DNA of 64,000 nucleotides from GCA-016699975 sp964420045 (GTDB lineage Bacteria > Patescibacteriota > Minisyncoccia > Moranbacterales > UBA1568). Numbering within the stretch: the stretch's first letter is position 1; every line of letters begins with the position of its first letter. Position numbers and translations under genes: made by a program. Under the pieces are notes generated by a model. The model saw nothing but the letters and a program-made list of their open reading frames with translations. It had not been told where the DNA came from and searched no databases. Location of the stretch: positions 1 to 64,000 of the forward strand of contig CAYQPQ010000002.1 of the NCBI GenBank assembly GCA_964420045.1. Reading direction: 5' to 3'. Of this stretch, positions 46,022 through 55,121 are shown in pieces.

Positions 46022-47107
46022 TCAGAGAACAGATATTACCCCTCCCCCCAAGCACATTTCCCCATCATAGAACACTGCGAATTGTCCGGGCGCAATGCCG
46101 GGTTGAGATTCATCGAGATATACGCGCCACCCATTATTGCGAAGCAAGCGAATACGACACGGGTATCGCGATTCCCCATGGCGGATTTTCACTTCGAAAG
46201 TTCTTTCTTGTGGTGCCACTCCGGCAATCCAATTCATATTTTCGATATCAAATGTCTTCCGCGATCCTTCCGCGCCGCGCCAGGCATTGGAAACGAACAC
46301 TTCATTCTTCGCAGCATCCTTCCCCACCACAAACCACGGTCCGCCGGAAAGTTTCACGCCTTTTCGCTGTCCGATCGTGAAATACCAAAAGCCATCGTGC
46401 TCGCCGACCTTTCTCCCGGTTTCGTATTCGATAAGGTCGCCGCGCTTCGTGCCAAGATAGTGCCGCAAGAATTCATCAAACCGAACCTTTCCCAAAAAGC
46501 AAATGCCCTGACTGTCTTTTCGCTTCGCATTCGACAAACCGAATTCTTGCGCCAATTCTCGCACGAGATTCTTCTGATACCCGCCAATCGGAAAGATCGC
46601 TCGCGAAAGCTGCGCCTGCGAAAGCTGTGAGAGAAAATACGTTTGATCTTTCACTAGGTCAGGTGAACACAGAAGTTTCGTTTTTCCCCGAACGAGTTTC
46701 GTTTGCGCATAGTGCCCCGTCGCAACACGATCAAAAGACGTCTGCGCCAGCGTCTCAAGAAATGCGCCAAATTTCACCCGCGGATTGCAGAGCATGTCGG
46801 GGTTCGGCGTCCGCCCGAGGCGAACCTCGTTGAGCACATACGACACCACTCGCGTCCAATACTCCTTCTGAAGCGCCACCACCGTAAGCGGCACACCGAG
46901 CTTCGCACACACCGCTCGCACATATCGCAAATCCTCTTCCCACGGGCATTCCCCCAAAAACGACACCTCATCCTCAAGCCAAATCTTGAGATAAAATGCA
47001 TGGACATCATGTCCAGCACGCTTCAGCAATGCCAAAGAAACGGAGCTGTCCACCCCACCCGAAACCAATACCGCAATTTTTTCCTTCCGTAGAATTGAAT
47101 GTAACAT
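46022..47107 (-). CDS. mnmA: tRNA-specific 2-thiouridylase MnmA
   Basis: The ATP-pyrophosphatase loop is VLVSGGVDSSVSLALLKRAGH near residue 15. The two catalytic cysteines are in TPNPDMLCNPRVKFG and SQGICFLGKV, matching the E. coli enzyme, and the central part has ATGHYAQ. The C-terminal domain ends with VFYDGEMCLGGGVI. It puts sulfur on U34 of tRNAs for Glu, Gln and Lys. The start is at MLHSILRKEK, 37 bases after the NhaD stop, and it follows that gene in the same direction. The protein is 361 residues, normal for the family. Confidence 0.97.
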   Translation of the reverse strand: MLHSILRKEKIAVLVSGGVDSSVSLALLKRAGHDVHAFYLKIWLEDEVSFLGECPWEEDLRYVRAVCAKLGVPLTVVALQKEYWTRVVSYVLNEVRLGRTPNPDMLCNPRVKFGAFLETLAQTSFDRVATGHYAQTKLVRGKTKLLCSPDLVKDQTYFLSQLSQAQLSRAIFPIGGYQKNLVRELAQEFGLSNAKRKDSQGICFLGKVRFDEFLRHYLGTKRGDLIEYETGRKVGEHDGFWYFTIGQRKGVKLSGGPWFVVGKDAAKNEVFVSNAWRGAEGSRKTFDIENMNWIAGVAPQERTFEVKIRHGESRYPCRIRLLRNNGWRVYLDESQPGIAPGQFAVFYDGEMCLGGGVISVL

Positions 47108-47143
47108 TCCCACTACACACAAAATAAACCTTCAATATCCTTA

Positions 47144-48421
47144 CTACCCAAACATTGCATACTCGGCGCACCAGACGGCGATGCCGGCGATGTAGCCGAA
47201 GAGTGCCGGGACAAATGCTTTGTCGAAATAATTTCGAAATGAAAGATCCTTGATCATGCCCATCGCGACAACACCCGCCGCCGACCCGATCACAAGAAGC
47301 GACCCGCCCGTTCCCGCGGTGAGCGCGAGCAATACCCATATCGCCGGGTGATGGCTCGCCACAATATCGATCGCGGCGGCGGTCAATGGAATATTATCAA
47401 CAACCGCGGAGAGAATGCCGAGCGATGTATTCCCGGCAACAAGCCGCCACGTCTCCGGATTCGACCCAAATATCGCCGCAGAAATATCAGCAAGTACTCC
47501 CAAATGCCGAAGCGCGCCAACCGCGAGGAGAATACCAACAAAGAACAAAATACTTGCGTAGTCGACGCTTTTCAAAAGGCGCTCTATATCGGCGGCAAGG
47601 TGCGTCTTCGGATGCCTCGCGATTCTTGCAAAAAACGCGATAGCGATACCCGTTGTTCCAAGCCCCAAGAGAAGTCCCATATACGGAGGAAGTCCGAAGA
47701 AATGCGAGACAAGCGGAAGCGAGAAAGACAACAAAGCAAGTGACACAATGATACGTTCCGACCGCGTCAACCGAAACGACTCCTGCTCGGATTCCTCACT
47801 ATCAATCGTATCGCGCACAATGCGTCGCGAAAGAAATGCGACACTTATCAACAGAATCGCGAAAGATGGCAAAAATCCCCATACCAAAATATTCTCAGCA
47901 GAAAACTTCCCGGCAAGCCACAGCATAATAGTCGTAATATCACCTATCGGAGAGAACGCACCCCCCGCATTGGCGGCAATCACGATAGCAGCCGCAACAA
48001 CCAAGAGATTATTCCCTCGAAAGAATCGCCGCGCAATTTGAACCATGACAATAGTCGTAGTCAAGTTGTCGATAATCGCAGAAAGAAAAAACGCCACCGA
48101 CGCCAAGAGCCAGATCTGCCCGGAGTCTGTCAGATGGAAACGCTGAATCTTCATCCGAACAAAATCAAAAAACCGATAGTGAATAAGAATCTCCACCAGC
48201 GTCATAGCCGCCAAGAGGAATGCAACCAATTCAAACACTTCCCGTCCAATTTCACCCAGAACGTCCTCCAAATTTCGCTCACCGGAAAAGACAGCGATAA
48301 TCGCCCAGAGCGAAGCTCCTAGAAAAAGTGCGGTGTGCGTCTTGTGCACATGCCAGCGATGCTCCATAACAATCGCCGCATACCCAAACACAAAAACCGC
48401 ACACACGAGAGAAATCAACAT
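47144..48421 (-). CDS. NhaD-type Na+/H+ antiporter
   Basis: The 425-residue protein has about twelve membrane helices and belongs to the ion-transporter superfamily that includes NhaD, ArsB and citrate transporters. Diagnostic segments are ATLVEILIHYRFFDF region, LSAIIDNLTTTIVMVQIARRFF and NAGGAFSPIGDITTIMLWLAGKF, the family ion-binding segments. The second half repeats the pattern with SAVVDNIPLTAAAIDIV and GTGGSLLVIGSAAGVVAMGM. It probably exports sodium in exchange for protons. It has its own promoter at 48472-48500 and is followed by mnmA, perhaps in the same transcript. Confidence 0.94.
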   Translation of the reverse strand: MLISLVCAVFVFGYAAIVMEHRWHVHKTHTALFLGASLWAIIAVFSGERNLEDVLGEIGREVFELVAFLLAAMTLVEILIHYRFFDFVRMKIQRFHLTDSGQIWLLASVAFFLSAIIDNLTTTIVMVQIARRFFRGNNLLVVAAAIVIAANAGGAFSPIGDITTIMLWLAGKFSAENILVWGFLPSFAILLISVAFLSRRIVRDTIDSEESEQESFRLTRSERIIVSLALLSFSLPLVSHFFGLPPYMGLLLGLGTTGIAIAFFARIARHPKTHLAADIERLLKSVDYASILFFVGILLAVGALRHLGVLADISAAIFGSNPETWRLVAGNTSLGILSAVVDNIPLTAAAIDIVASHHPAIWVLLALTAGTGGSLLVIGSAAGVVAMGMIKDLSFRNYFDKAFVPALFGYIAGIAVWCAEYAMFG

Positions 48422-48471
48422 AGACAGACCAGAAAAAAATAAAAGACTCCGCCACAGCGCAACCGAATCCC

Positions 48472-48500
48472 AGCATACCCCGGCTGGTCAATTTTGACAA
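48472..48500 (-). promoter_or_regulatory. promoter of the NhaD gene
   Basis: On the minus strand TTGTCA and TATGCT are 17 bases apart. The start point would be about 45 bases before the ATG at 48421. Confidence 0.5.
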
Positions 48501-48528
48501 TGCTTTCTGAATACTTCTGAACAAAAAG

Positions 48529-48560
48529 AAAAGAACCGGCACAAACCGGCGCTTTTCTTC
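48529..48560 (-). terminator. hairpin after the coiled-coil gene
   Basis: GAAAAG-CCGG and CCGG-CTTTTC can pair, with a short T run at the end on the minus strand. It lies 60 bases after the stop at 48620. Confidence 0.6.
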
Positions 48561-48619
48561 GATATTCCGAGGACAATACGTACTATCAAAACGCGAACAT
48601 TTCCGGAGAAGTCAGCTAA

Positions 48620-49624
48620 CTAGGAATTGGACTCGCTTTCAGATTCGGTAGTTCCAAATGCCGCTTTCAAATCAGCGCGAGCCTGCTCCATCGCCAATTT
48701 GAACTCCGAAAGTGCTGTAGCAAAAGATGTCTTCTTCGCTTCAGCAAGCGACCTCACCTGCTCACCCACCGTATCTGCATCCTTTCGCTCGCTCCCCATA
48801 CTCGCCCGAGCCGCCTTGAGACTCGCTTGCAGTGTCTCGCGAACCGTCACCGGATCAGTCCCTGATTCACAACCACTCTTTGCCGTCGCAAATGCCGCAT
48901 CAACAGCAGTCTTGAATGTCGCTAAACTCGAATCAACCGTAGTTTTCTTGCTACCGATCGCCGCATCAACTCCGGTACGGAACGCTTCAATCGCCGCATC
49001 AACCGCTTGCTTTCGATTGGCAACCGCCGTTTCCACCGCCGCCTTAAACGCAGCTACGGCCGCTTGCTTCTTCGTATCATCTCCTGCTCGTTCAAGCAGC
49101 TTCGCATACATTTCCTCGCGCTTCATGTCGCGCTCATTGCGGTTCGTCTCAAGCGTCGCATCACGCTCATCGCGATTCTCATCAAAAACATTTCGTCGAG
49201 TCGCTTTCCGATTCATGATAGTCTTCTGAGCATCTCCCAAGCGCTGACTCAACTTCTCATTCCGCTCAACCATAGTCGTGCACAGATTCTGCTGTCGCTC
49301 CGACATATTCTCTTCTCTCTGCGCCTTGCGATCCTCAGCATTTCCTTCCATAAAAGCGCGCTTCTGCATGCTATCATTCTCAACCTGCAGCTTCCGCTCC
49401 GTTGCAAGATCATGCGCCCGCACCCACGGAGTTTTCCTGTCGCTAGCACTCTTATCAGTGACATCACCTTCATTGGCATCACCACTGTTGCTGTTACTAT
49501 TTTCGATCGCGTCGCTTTCGGAGTTTTCATCGGCATGCGCCAGAAACATTCCTCCTGCAAGAAGTACACCAACAAACACGGGGAGGGCAGCGCCAAAAAG
49601 AAATTTATTGTTGCGTAACATCAT
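48620..49624 (-). CDS. secreted coiled-coil protein of unknown function
   Basis: A signal peptide (FLFGAALPVFVGVLLAGGMFLAHA) is followed by an acidic stretch (SNSNSGDANEGDVTD). The rest, about 250 residues, is charged and almost entirely helical: ERQQNLCTTMVERNEKLSQRLGDAQ, DENRDERDATLETNRNERDMKREE, then heptad-like alanine-rich repeats around VAAFKAAVETAVANRKQAVDAAIEAF. Two cysteines are present. It should be an extracellular rod-like protein. It overlaps the upstream gene by 20 bases, which suggests coupled translation and a joint role. No family is recognised, but similar coiled-coil proteins are common in this group of organisms. Confidence 0.8.
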   Translation of the reverse strand: MMLRNNKFLFGAALPVFVGVLLAGGMFLAHADENSESDAIENSNSNSGDANEGDVTDKSASDRKTPWVRAHDLATERKLQVENDSMQKRAFMEGNAEDRKAQREENMSERQQNLCTTMVERNEKLSQRLGDAQKTIMNRKATRRNVFDENRDERDATLETNRNERDMKREEMYAKLLERAGDDTKKQAAVAAFKAAVETAVANRKQAVDAAIEAFRTGVDAAIGSKKTTVDSSLATFKTAVDAAFATAKSGCESGTDPVTVRETLQASLKAARASMGSERKDADTVGEQVRSLAEAKKTSFATALSEFKLAMEQARADLKAAFGTTESESESNS

Positions 49625-49964
49625 AAGAGTTTGTTATATCATCAACAGTTTGCACATTTTCTTTTGCCGATTGCATCTCGCCATTCGCTTCATCGTCGAG
49701 CGCCGACGTGCCGGCATCATTTTTCAAAATATCATCAACAACAGTATCCGGTGTTGCCGGGGTTGATTCGCTTTTCTGCATCATTGCCTCCCCCGCAGGA
49801 GAAGCACTCGACGGCGTCGGAGCCGTTGGAGGCGCAGGCATTCTCACAGACGGCTCGTCCATCGGAGTAGCATTCCGATCGGCAAACTGCCGATAGATAA
49901 ACGCAAACGAGATAATCAAAAGACCAACGCCGACCGCCACGGCGATTTTTTGTTTTTCCGTCAT
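49605..49964 (-). CDS. membrane-anchored disordered protein (119 aa)
   Basis: One membrane helix (IAVAVGVGLLIISFAFIYRQF) near residue 7 is followed by about 90 residues of proline-, serine- and acid-rich, probably disordered sequence (PSVRMPAPPTAPTPSSASPAGE). It ends with TTDSYDVTQQ-like polar residues. It overlaps the following coiled-coil gene by 20 bases. With no motif to go by, I cannot assign a function. A linker or adaptor at the cell surface is one possibility. An extended -10 promoter (TGG-TACAAT) lies about 36 bases before the ATG. Confidence 0.7.
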   Translation of the reverse strand: MTEKQKIAVAVGVGLLIISFAFIYRQFADRNATPMDEPSVRMPAPPTAPTPSSASPAGEAMMQKSESTPATPDTVVDDILKNDAGTSALDDEANGEMQSAKENVQTVDDITNSYDVTQQ

Positions 49965-50117
49965 AACGACTTCTTTTCAAAAGAATTAAAAGTGCCTTCA
50001 TTGTACCATGACACTCGACAGAAAGAAAAAGCGGTTTACACAAATGGCCATTCGCCACCAGCATAAACCGCATTGGAAAATATCGAGAGAGTACCCCTCC
50101 CGAAGCTCAATCTTCAT

Positions 50118-51386
50118 TCAGTGAACCCTCCGCCGAAACAAATCTCGAAACACCGGATAAATATCCGCCGGACCATCAATCTGCCGCATCGCGAAATGCG
50201 GACACCGTTCTTTCACTTCCTCATACGACTCCCATAAACTCTGATGCCGATCCGGCGTAATTTCAATATACGCATAATAGCGAACGAATGGCACGATTTC
50301 CTTGAGAAGAATATCTTTGCAACGAGGCGAGTCATGCGCCCAATTGTCGCCGTCCGAAGCCTGAGCCACATAGATATTACAACTACTCGTCGGATAGCGA
50401 TTCCTCATGATTTCACGCATCAACTCGAGCGCACTTGATACGACCGTACCTCCCGTTTCCTTTTTGCAGAAGAACTCGTGTTCAGTAGCTTCCTCCGCAA
50501 CGGTATGATGTCGAATAAACACTATGTCTATCTTCTCATAGTTGCGCTTCAGAAAGAGGTGAAGCAACATAAAAAATCGCTTTGCCAAATCCTTTCGCGC
50601 TCGATCCATCGACCCCGACACATCCATAATACAAAACATCACCGCCTGTGTCGTCGGCTGGGGTTGCTGAGTCCTGTTTGTATAGCGCAAATCGAATGTA
50701 TCGATGAACGGTACTGATCGAAGACAGGCACGTTCCCGAGAAAGCTCCTCAAGAAGAGCGCGCACAACAGGCGACTCTGATACGCCACTTTCACGGAAAC
50801 ATTCCAAAACTTCCTCGATTTCCGCAATACGGCGCTTATGCTGGCTCCCAAATGCTATGCGTCGCGCCATCGCGCCCCGGAGAGACCGGACAATATCAAT
50901 GTTCGACGGATTTCCCGCACTGCTAAACCCGGCACGAACAGACTTGAATTCGGTCAACGTGGCAAGTTGTGTCCGGACCAGGTTGGGTAATTCCAAATCC
51001 TCAAAGAACAATTCCAAAAATTCCGCGCGCGACAATTCGAAGACAAAGTCATCTGTGCCCTCTCCGCCATTGCCTGCCTGCCCACTGCCGGAACCACTCC
51101 CATTTCCGCCCTTCGGACGTGAAACTTTGTCTCCCGGAACAAACTCTTGGTTGCCCGGATGAATCACTTCGCGTTTTCCACCATCGCCGTGCCTGAATTG
51201 CGGTTCGGACAAATCGCGGTTCGGAATATTCACCTGCTCGCCATTGTCGATATCAGTAATACTCCGACCATTCATAGCCTCGGTCACCGCCTTCTTGATC
51301 TGAACCTTGAACCGCCGAATGAATCGCTGCCGATTCACTGTGCTCTTGTGCTTCCCATCCAACCGCCGATCAATAAGCTGCGCCAT
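50118..51386 (-). CDS. YeaH/YhbH-type protein (DUF444, VWA-like)
   Basis: The 422-residue protein closely follows gammaproteobacterial YeaH in layout and sequence: IDRRLDGKHKSTVNRQRFIRR at the start, EPQFRHGDGGKREVIHPGN, a glycine-rich linker, and LSRAEFLELFFEDLELPNLV. It then has RVPFIDTFDLRY-like SVPFIDTFDLRY and the VWA-like MIDAS region CIMDVSGSMDRARKDLAKRF. It ends with QASDGDNWAHDSP and DIYPVFRDLFRRR. YeaH normally works with the PrkA kinase YeaG and the SpoVR-like YcgB in stress and stationary phase. Neither is present here. The start is ATG 51386. Its similarity to proteobacterial YeaH points to horizontal transfer. Confidence 0.93.
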   Translation of the reverse strand: MAQLIDRRLDGKHKSTVNRQRFIRRFKVQIKKAVTEAMNGRSITDIDNGEQVNIPNRDLSEPQFRHGDGGKREVIHPGNQEFVPGDKVSRPKGGNGSGSGSGQAGNGGEGTDDFVFELSRAEFLELFFEDLELPNLVRTQLATLTEFKSVRAGFSSAGNPSNIDIVRSLRGAMARRIAFGSQHKRRIAEIEEVLECFRESGVSESPVVRALLEELSRERACLRSVPFIDTFDLRYTNRTQQPQPTTQAVMFCIMDVSGSMDRARKDLAKRFFMLLHLFLKRNYEKIDIVFIRHHTVAEEATEHEFFCKKETGGTVVSSALELMREIMRNRYPTSSCNIYVAQASDGDNWAHDSPRCKDILLKEIVPFVRYYAYIEITPDRHQSLWESYEEVKERCPHFAMRQIDGPADIYPVFRDLFRRRVH

Positions 51387-51621
51387 CACGCACCTCCGCA
51401 CCTCAACAAATTGTTAAAAAACACCCCGCCGCCTTTTGTGCGACCGGGTTCTCTTTTTCATTCCCTTCTTTCGTGCTCACATTCCTTTTTCTGCAAAGAG
51501 AGATCACCCGGTCACACCAAACGGTCACGCTTCGGAAGAAGCGCCCCAACAAAACACGCCGGAATCATACATCTCTCGGATTGCATATTTCCCTTATACC
51601 ACGCCCCTCAAGGAAACGCAA

Positions 51622-51649
51622 GGGTTGCCGCACTCGCCCGCGGCAACCC
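51622..51649 (-). terminator. hairpin after the DEAD-box gene
   Basis: GGGTTGCCGC and GCGGCAACCC form a ten-base stem with an eight-base loop. The tail TTGCGTTTCC is poor in T, so it may be a weak terminator. The rest of 51402-51697 contains no gene that I can support. Confidence 0.55.
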
Positions 51650-51697
51650 GGAACCACACGAGAGATCATCTCAAAGGTCACGTCCGCAAAAACGCTT

Positions 51698-52978
51698 TTA
51701 TCGGCGTCTTCGGCCGGTAGAGGCAAATGATCGAGGTGAAGGACCTCGCGACTCCACTTCGAAGCGTTCGACAAAAGTAAAGGCATAGCCGATCTTGGTG
51801 CCGCGACCCGTACGGCCGATGCGATGGATATAATCCTCGTAGGTCATCGGAAGATCATAGTTGATCACATGCGTGATCCCGTCGATATCGAGCCCACGCG
51901 CCGCAACATCCGTCGCTACCAAAACGCGCAATTGATCCTCACGAAACCGCGCAAGCGACCGCTCACGCTGCCCTTGAGACAAGTCGCCATGAATAGCGCC
52001 CGCTTTGAATCCGCGTTCGAAGAGCACTTTGGCAAGTTTCTCCGCGCCATGTTTCGTCTTGCTAAAGACGAGCACTTTCCGGAAAGTCTCCTGCAACAGC
52101 ATCTCATGAAGACGTTCAATCTTTTCCTCGCGCCCGTTCACCTGCACGACATCCTGATGTACATTCTCCGACGTCGCACGCGATTTGACGAAAACCGTCA
52201 CAGGATTGGTGAGGAATGACTTGGCAATCTCGCGCACGCCCGCTTCCATCGTTGCCGAGAAGAAGAGTGACTGCCGCTCTTTCTTGGCAAGCGACAGAAT
52301 ATGCTTGATGTCTCGCACAAATCCCATGTCGAGCATACGATCGACTTCATCGAGCACGACATTATTGAATCCGGAGATATCCATGAGCCGACGCTCAATC
52401 AAGTCTTTGATGCGCCCCGGCGTCCCAATGATAAAGTTCGGACGCAATCGAAGGTCTCGCACTTGGGAGTGCATATGCGCCCCGCCAATCACAACAGCCG
52501 ACCGAAGTCCCGATCCCTTGGAAAAGGCAGCAAACTCCGCTTGAATCTGCAGAGCGAGCTCTCGTGTCGGCACCAAGATAAGAACGAATTCGCTCTTTGG
52601 CGCGTGAAATATTTTGTGAATAAGTGGGATAAGAAATGCCGCCGTTTTCCCTGTTCCGGTATTCGCGATACCGATCACATCGCGTCCCGAGAGAACAAGC
52701 GGGATTGCCGCATCCTGAATCGGCGTCGGATTTTCAAAATTCCGATCGGCGATGATTTTCTTCAATTTTTCGTGTATGGGAAAATCAGAAAACCGGTGTT
52801 CCGGCTGAAATACTTCCGTTTCCGTCGATACGACGGCTTTTTTTACAAACTGTGAAATATCAAAATTCTTTTCCAGCGACGACTTCCCTCGGCCACGACC
52901 ACCCTTACCGGTCATTCCTTTGGGCGCGCTCCACTTTGATCGCGAATTGTGCGACCGAAAACTTCTCTCCTGAAACAT
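51698..52978 (-). CDS. DEAD-box RNA helicase (DEVD variant)
   Basis: The N-terminal 80 residues are basic and glycine-rich (KGMTGKGGRGRGKSS), then motif Q TPIQDAAIP and Walker A ANTGTGKTAAF follow. Motif II is VVLDEVDRMLDMG, an alanine-to-valine variant of DEAD. Motif III is FFSATM, and domain 2 has VLVATDVAARGLDIDGITHVINYDLP and HRIGRTGRG. This is a DeaD/CsdA/RhlE-type helicase acting on structured RNA, cold-shock mRNAs or ribosome assembly intermediates. It is transcribed from a strong promoter at 53391-53419 with a leader of about 400 bases that has several hairpins, as in cold-induced deaD genes. The upstream neighbour is obgE. Confidence 0.95.
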   Translation of the reverse strand: MFQERSFRSHNSRSKWSAPKGMTGKGGRGRGKSSLEKNFDISQFVKKAVVSTETEVFQPEHRFSDFPIHEKLKKIIADRNFENPTPIQDAAIPLVLSGRDVIGIANTGTGKTAAFLIPLIHKIFHAPKSEFVLILVPTRELALQIQAEFAAFSKGSGLRSAVVIGGAHMHSQVRDLRLRPNFIIGTPGRIKDLIERRLMDISGFNNVVLDEVDRMLDMGFVRDIKHILSLAKKERQSLFFSATMEAGVREIAKSFLTNPVTVFVKSRATSENVHQDVVQVNGREEKIERLHEMLLQETFRKVLVFSKTKHGAEKLAKVLFERGFKAGAIHGDLSQGQRERSLARFREDQLRVLVATDVAARGLDIDGITHVINYDLPMTYEDYIHRIGRTGRGTKIGYAFTFVERFEVESRGPSPRSFASTGRRRR

Positions 52979-53384
52979 AGGCGTACTCTGCTAAGAAAAA
53001 ATTATGTCCCGTTTTGCGCACGCCTCGCTCCGAAAAACGAAGCGTGCCAAACAAAAACGGAATCCTCCGAAAAGGATCCCTCGAACATACGAACAGAGAG
53101 CGCCGTTTCAGATGATATGTTGTAGCCTCGCGATAGTGTTCCCCTCTTGCAAGGCGTCGTCAATAGTGTGACGCCATTCGTCTTTCAGTGGAAAACGAAT
53201 CAATCGCTTCCAAGACACAAGCACAGAGATGAATGAACATGCGAGGAAACTCCTTCGACTCTTCCGAGAAAAAAGCTTCTTCCTGCCCGATCATACTGAT
53301 ATTCCCAACCTCCTCGCATCCCAAAAAATATTGCTGGGGGATCGAAAGGAAAGAAGCACCAAGAAAACCGAACAGACACTACAA
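52979..53384 (-). promoter_or_regulatory. long structured leader of the DEAD-box gene
   Basis: No gene is evident here. ATGCGAGGA (about 53239-53247) and TCCTCGCAT (53311-53319) can pair across about 65 bases. Further stems are GGCGTC/GACGCC near 53153-53175, GGAATCCT/GGATCCC near 53059-53080 and a GCACGC/GCGTGC pair near 53018-53046. The layout suggests a structured or thermosensitive 5' UTR. Confidence 0.55.
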
Positions 53385-53390
53385 TTCTCA

Positions 53391-53419
53391 ATAGTAGCAG
53401 AGAATATCCCCCCTGTCAA
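53391..53419 (-). promoter_or_regulatory. promoter of the DEAD-box gene
   Basis: On the minus strand TTGACA, 17 bases and TACTAT preceded by TGC. It overlaps the last bases of obgE; transcription would begin near 53384. Confidence 0.75.
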
Positions 53420-54432
53420 GACCGATCAGGCGAATTGTCCGAATATGGCTCATCATAAGCCTGTTCTCCCGAAAAACTTCGCGCGATGCCGGAGAGCGTT
53501 TCGCGCATCAGAAGAAGACTCGCGTCGTCGAGCACCGAGAAAGCAAACGTGTTCGGATTCTTCCGAGAAAGCGCTTTCACGAGTTTTTGCACCGCTTCCG
53601 GCGTCTGCTCATCGGCACGCGACACAACAATCCATTCCGGCTTCTCAAGCAACTTCGGATTGTACCGCTTGAGCTCCCTGCGAATATTCATATAGTCCGT
53701 AACCGGCGTTTTGCTATCCGCCGCAACCAGATGAAAAAGCACGCGCGTCCGCTCTATGTGCTGCAAAAACTTATGACCCAAACCCTTCCCTTTCGAAGCA
53801 CCCTCAATGAGTCCCGGAATATCCGCAATGATCGTATCGAAGTACACGCCAAGATTTGGCTCGAGTGTGGTGAAGCGATAGTTCCCCACCTTGCTCGACG
53901 CATCGGTAAGCGCATTAAGCAGACTCGACTTCCCCACATTCGGATACCCGATAAGCCCGATATCGGCTATCATCTTGAGCTCCAAACGAAGCGTTATCGA
54001 CTCCCCGGGAAGCCCCGGATTCGCCCGATTCGGTGTCGTATTCCGGCTCGACCGAAAGTGAAAGTTCCCGAATCCGCCGTTTCCGCCGCGCGCCACCAAT
54101 ACCTTCTGCCCGGGAAACACAATGTCATAGTCTTTGCCCTGTGCCACATCATGCGCCACCGTCCCCACCGGCACGCGTACGATTTTGTCGGCGCCGTCGG
54201 CCCCGGTCCGCATGTTTTGCTCGCCATTTCCGCCATTCCCCGCGCGCACGCTTTTGACCGATCGAAACGGGCGAAGCGCACCCAAATCCGGCACGCCAAA
54301 AAGCACGACGTTCCCGCCACGTCCACCATTTCCACCGGTCGGCCCCTCGTTCATCATGGTCCGCGTAAACCGCACCACCCCATCCCCACCCTTCCCCGCC
54401 GACACCTCAAGAGTAACATCATCGATAAGCAT
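53416..54432 (-). CDS. obgE: GTPase ObgE/CgtA
   Basis: The N-terminal Obg domain is glycine-rich: DVTLEVSAGKGGDGVVRFTR, PTGGNGGRGGNVVL, GAGNGGNGEQN-like AGNGGNGEQN and VARGGNGGFGNFHF. The G domain has GYPNVGKSSLLNALTDASSKVGNYRFTTLEP, then DIPGLIEGASKGKGLGHKFL and VVSRADEQ. It is involved in 50S assembly, stress and chromosome events. The start is ATG 54432 (MLIDDVTLEVSAG), giving 338 residues without the long C-terminal extension of some orthologues. Its end overlaps the next promoter. Confidence 0.97.
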   Translation of the reverse strand: MLIDDVTLEVSAGKGGDGVVRFTRTMMNEGPTGGNGGRGGNVVLFGVPDLGALRPFRSVKSVRAGNGGNGEQNMRTGADGADKIVRVPVGTVAHDVAQGKDYDIVFPGQKVLVARGGNGGFGNFHFRSSRNTTPNRANPGLPGESITLRLELKMIADIGLIGYPNVGKSSLLNALTDASSKVGNYRFTTLEPNLGVYFDTIIADIPGLIEGASKGKGLGHKFLQHIERTRVLFHLVAADSKTPVTDYMNIRRELKRYNPKLLEKPEWIVVSRADEQTPEAVQKLVKALSRKNPNTFAFSVLDDASLLLMRETLSGIARSFSGEQAYDEPYSDNSPDRS

Positions 54433-54520
54433 AGGTTGGAAGAGTATCACAGAATACGTTGAATAGCAAGAATATCTTCTTGACAACAGAAATTTGAATC
54501 ATCAACTAAAGCACGGTCCA

Positions 54521-54549
54521 TTGACAAAAAATTAATAATACGATACAAA
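54521..54549 (+). promoter_or_regulatory. promoter of the exported small-protein gene
   Basis: A perfect TTGACA and TACAAA are 17 bases apart, 30 bases before the ATG. The start codon is also served by GGAG. Confidence 0.65.
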
Positions 54550-54578
54550 GTATTTGCTATCAACCACCGGAGAAATCC

Positions 54579-54977
54579 ATGAAAGCAAGTGCAGTCCTTT
54601 TCAACATCGCCATCCTTACTACCACCCTCTGCTTCAGCAGCATAGCTCAGGCAGAAACGCCAAGTTGGTGCTCAATAGCCAAGAGCACCTTAAGTGAGGT
54701 GTACAGGAAGTACAACATAGTCGACCCCACACACGCAGGATACGCCGTCAGAGATTTCGAAGCAGCGCTTCCCTCATTGCCAAGAGAAATCGGGAAATCC
54801 ATCATTGATGGCATTGTCCAAGGTAATGGCGGGGAACGCTACGAGGCAATCCCTAACCAAAACCGTGCGGAGGGATACTTGAGAGCGTTCGAGCGAATTA
54901 TCGAAAATAACTGCGAAGAGAAGAAAGACCCAACAGAGAAACTCTTGGCACCACCAACAAACCTAAGGGTGATGTAA
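54579..54977 (+). CDS. small secreted protein of unknown function (132 aa)
   Basis: A signal peptide (VLFNIAILTTTLCFSSIAQA) is cleaved after AQA, leaving a mature part of about 107 residues. That part has two cysteines (one near the new N-terminus, one in NNCEEKK) and is largely helical: CSIAKSTLSEVYRKYN, AGYAVRDFEAALPSLPREIGKSIIDGIVQ, RAEGYLRAFERIIENN. The two cysteines can form one disulfide. It has a clear promoter and Shine-Dalgarno site and a terminator, more typical of proteobacterial genes than of its neighbours, so it may have been acquired. No family is recognised. Confidence 0.75.
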   Translation: MKASAVLFNIAILTTTLCFSSIAQAETPSWCSIAKSTLSEVYRKYNIVDPTHAGYAVRDFEAALPSLPREIGKSIIDGIVQGNGGERYEAIPNQNRAEGYLRAFERIIENNCEEKKDPTEKLLAPPTNLRVM

Positions 54978-54998
54978 TCAGAAACAATCAACCCTCCA

Positions 54999-55030
54999 AA
55001 ACGACGAGACAGGAAGTCCGTCGTTTTTTA
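54999..55030 (+). terminator. terminator of the small secreted protein gene
   Basis: AAAACGACG and CGTCGTTTT form the stem, with an inner GAC/GTC pair and a run of six T. Confidence 0.85.
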
Positions 55031-55121
55031 TTCCCCCCACAGAAGCAAAATCAAAAAATTTCAAATGAAGAAAGGCTCTCCGATTTCGGACAGCCTTTAC
55101 CTTTACAAATTCAATCTCTCC

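Noticed and set aside
46703..47092. A plus-strand frame antisense to mnmA
   Set aside because: mnmA has all catalytic motifs on the other strand.
53220..53260. GAGGAAACTCC, similar to the RNase P RNA P4 segment
   Set aside because: The partner conserved elements and the overall length pattern of RNase P RNA are missing, so this is a chance match in a leader.
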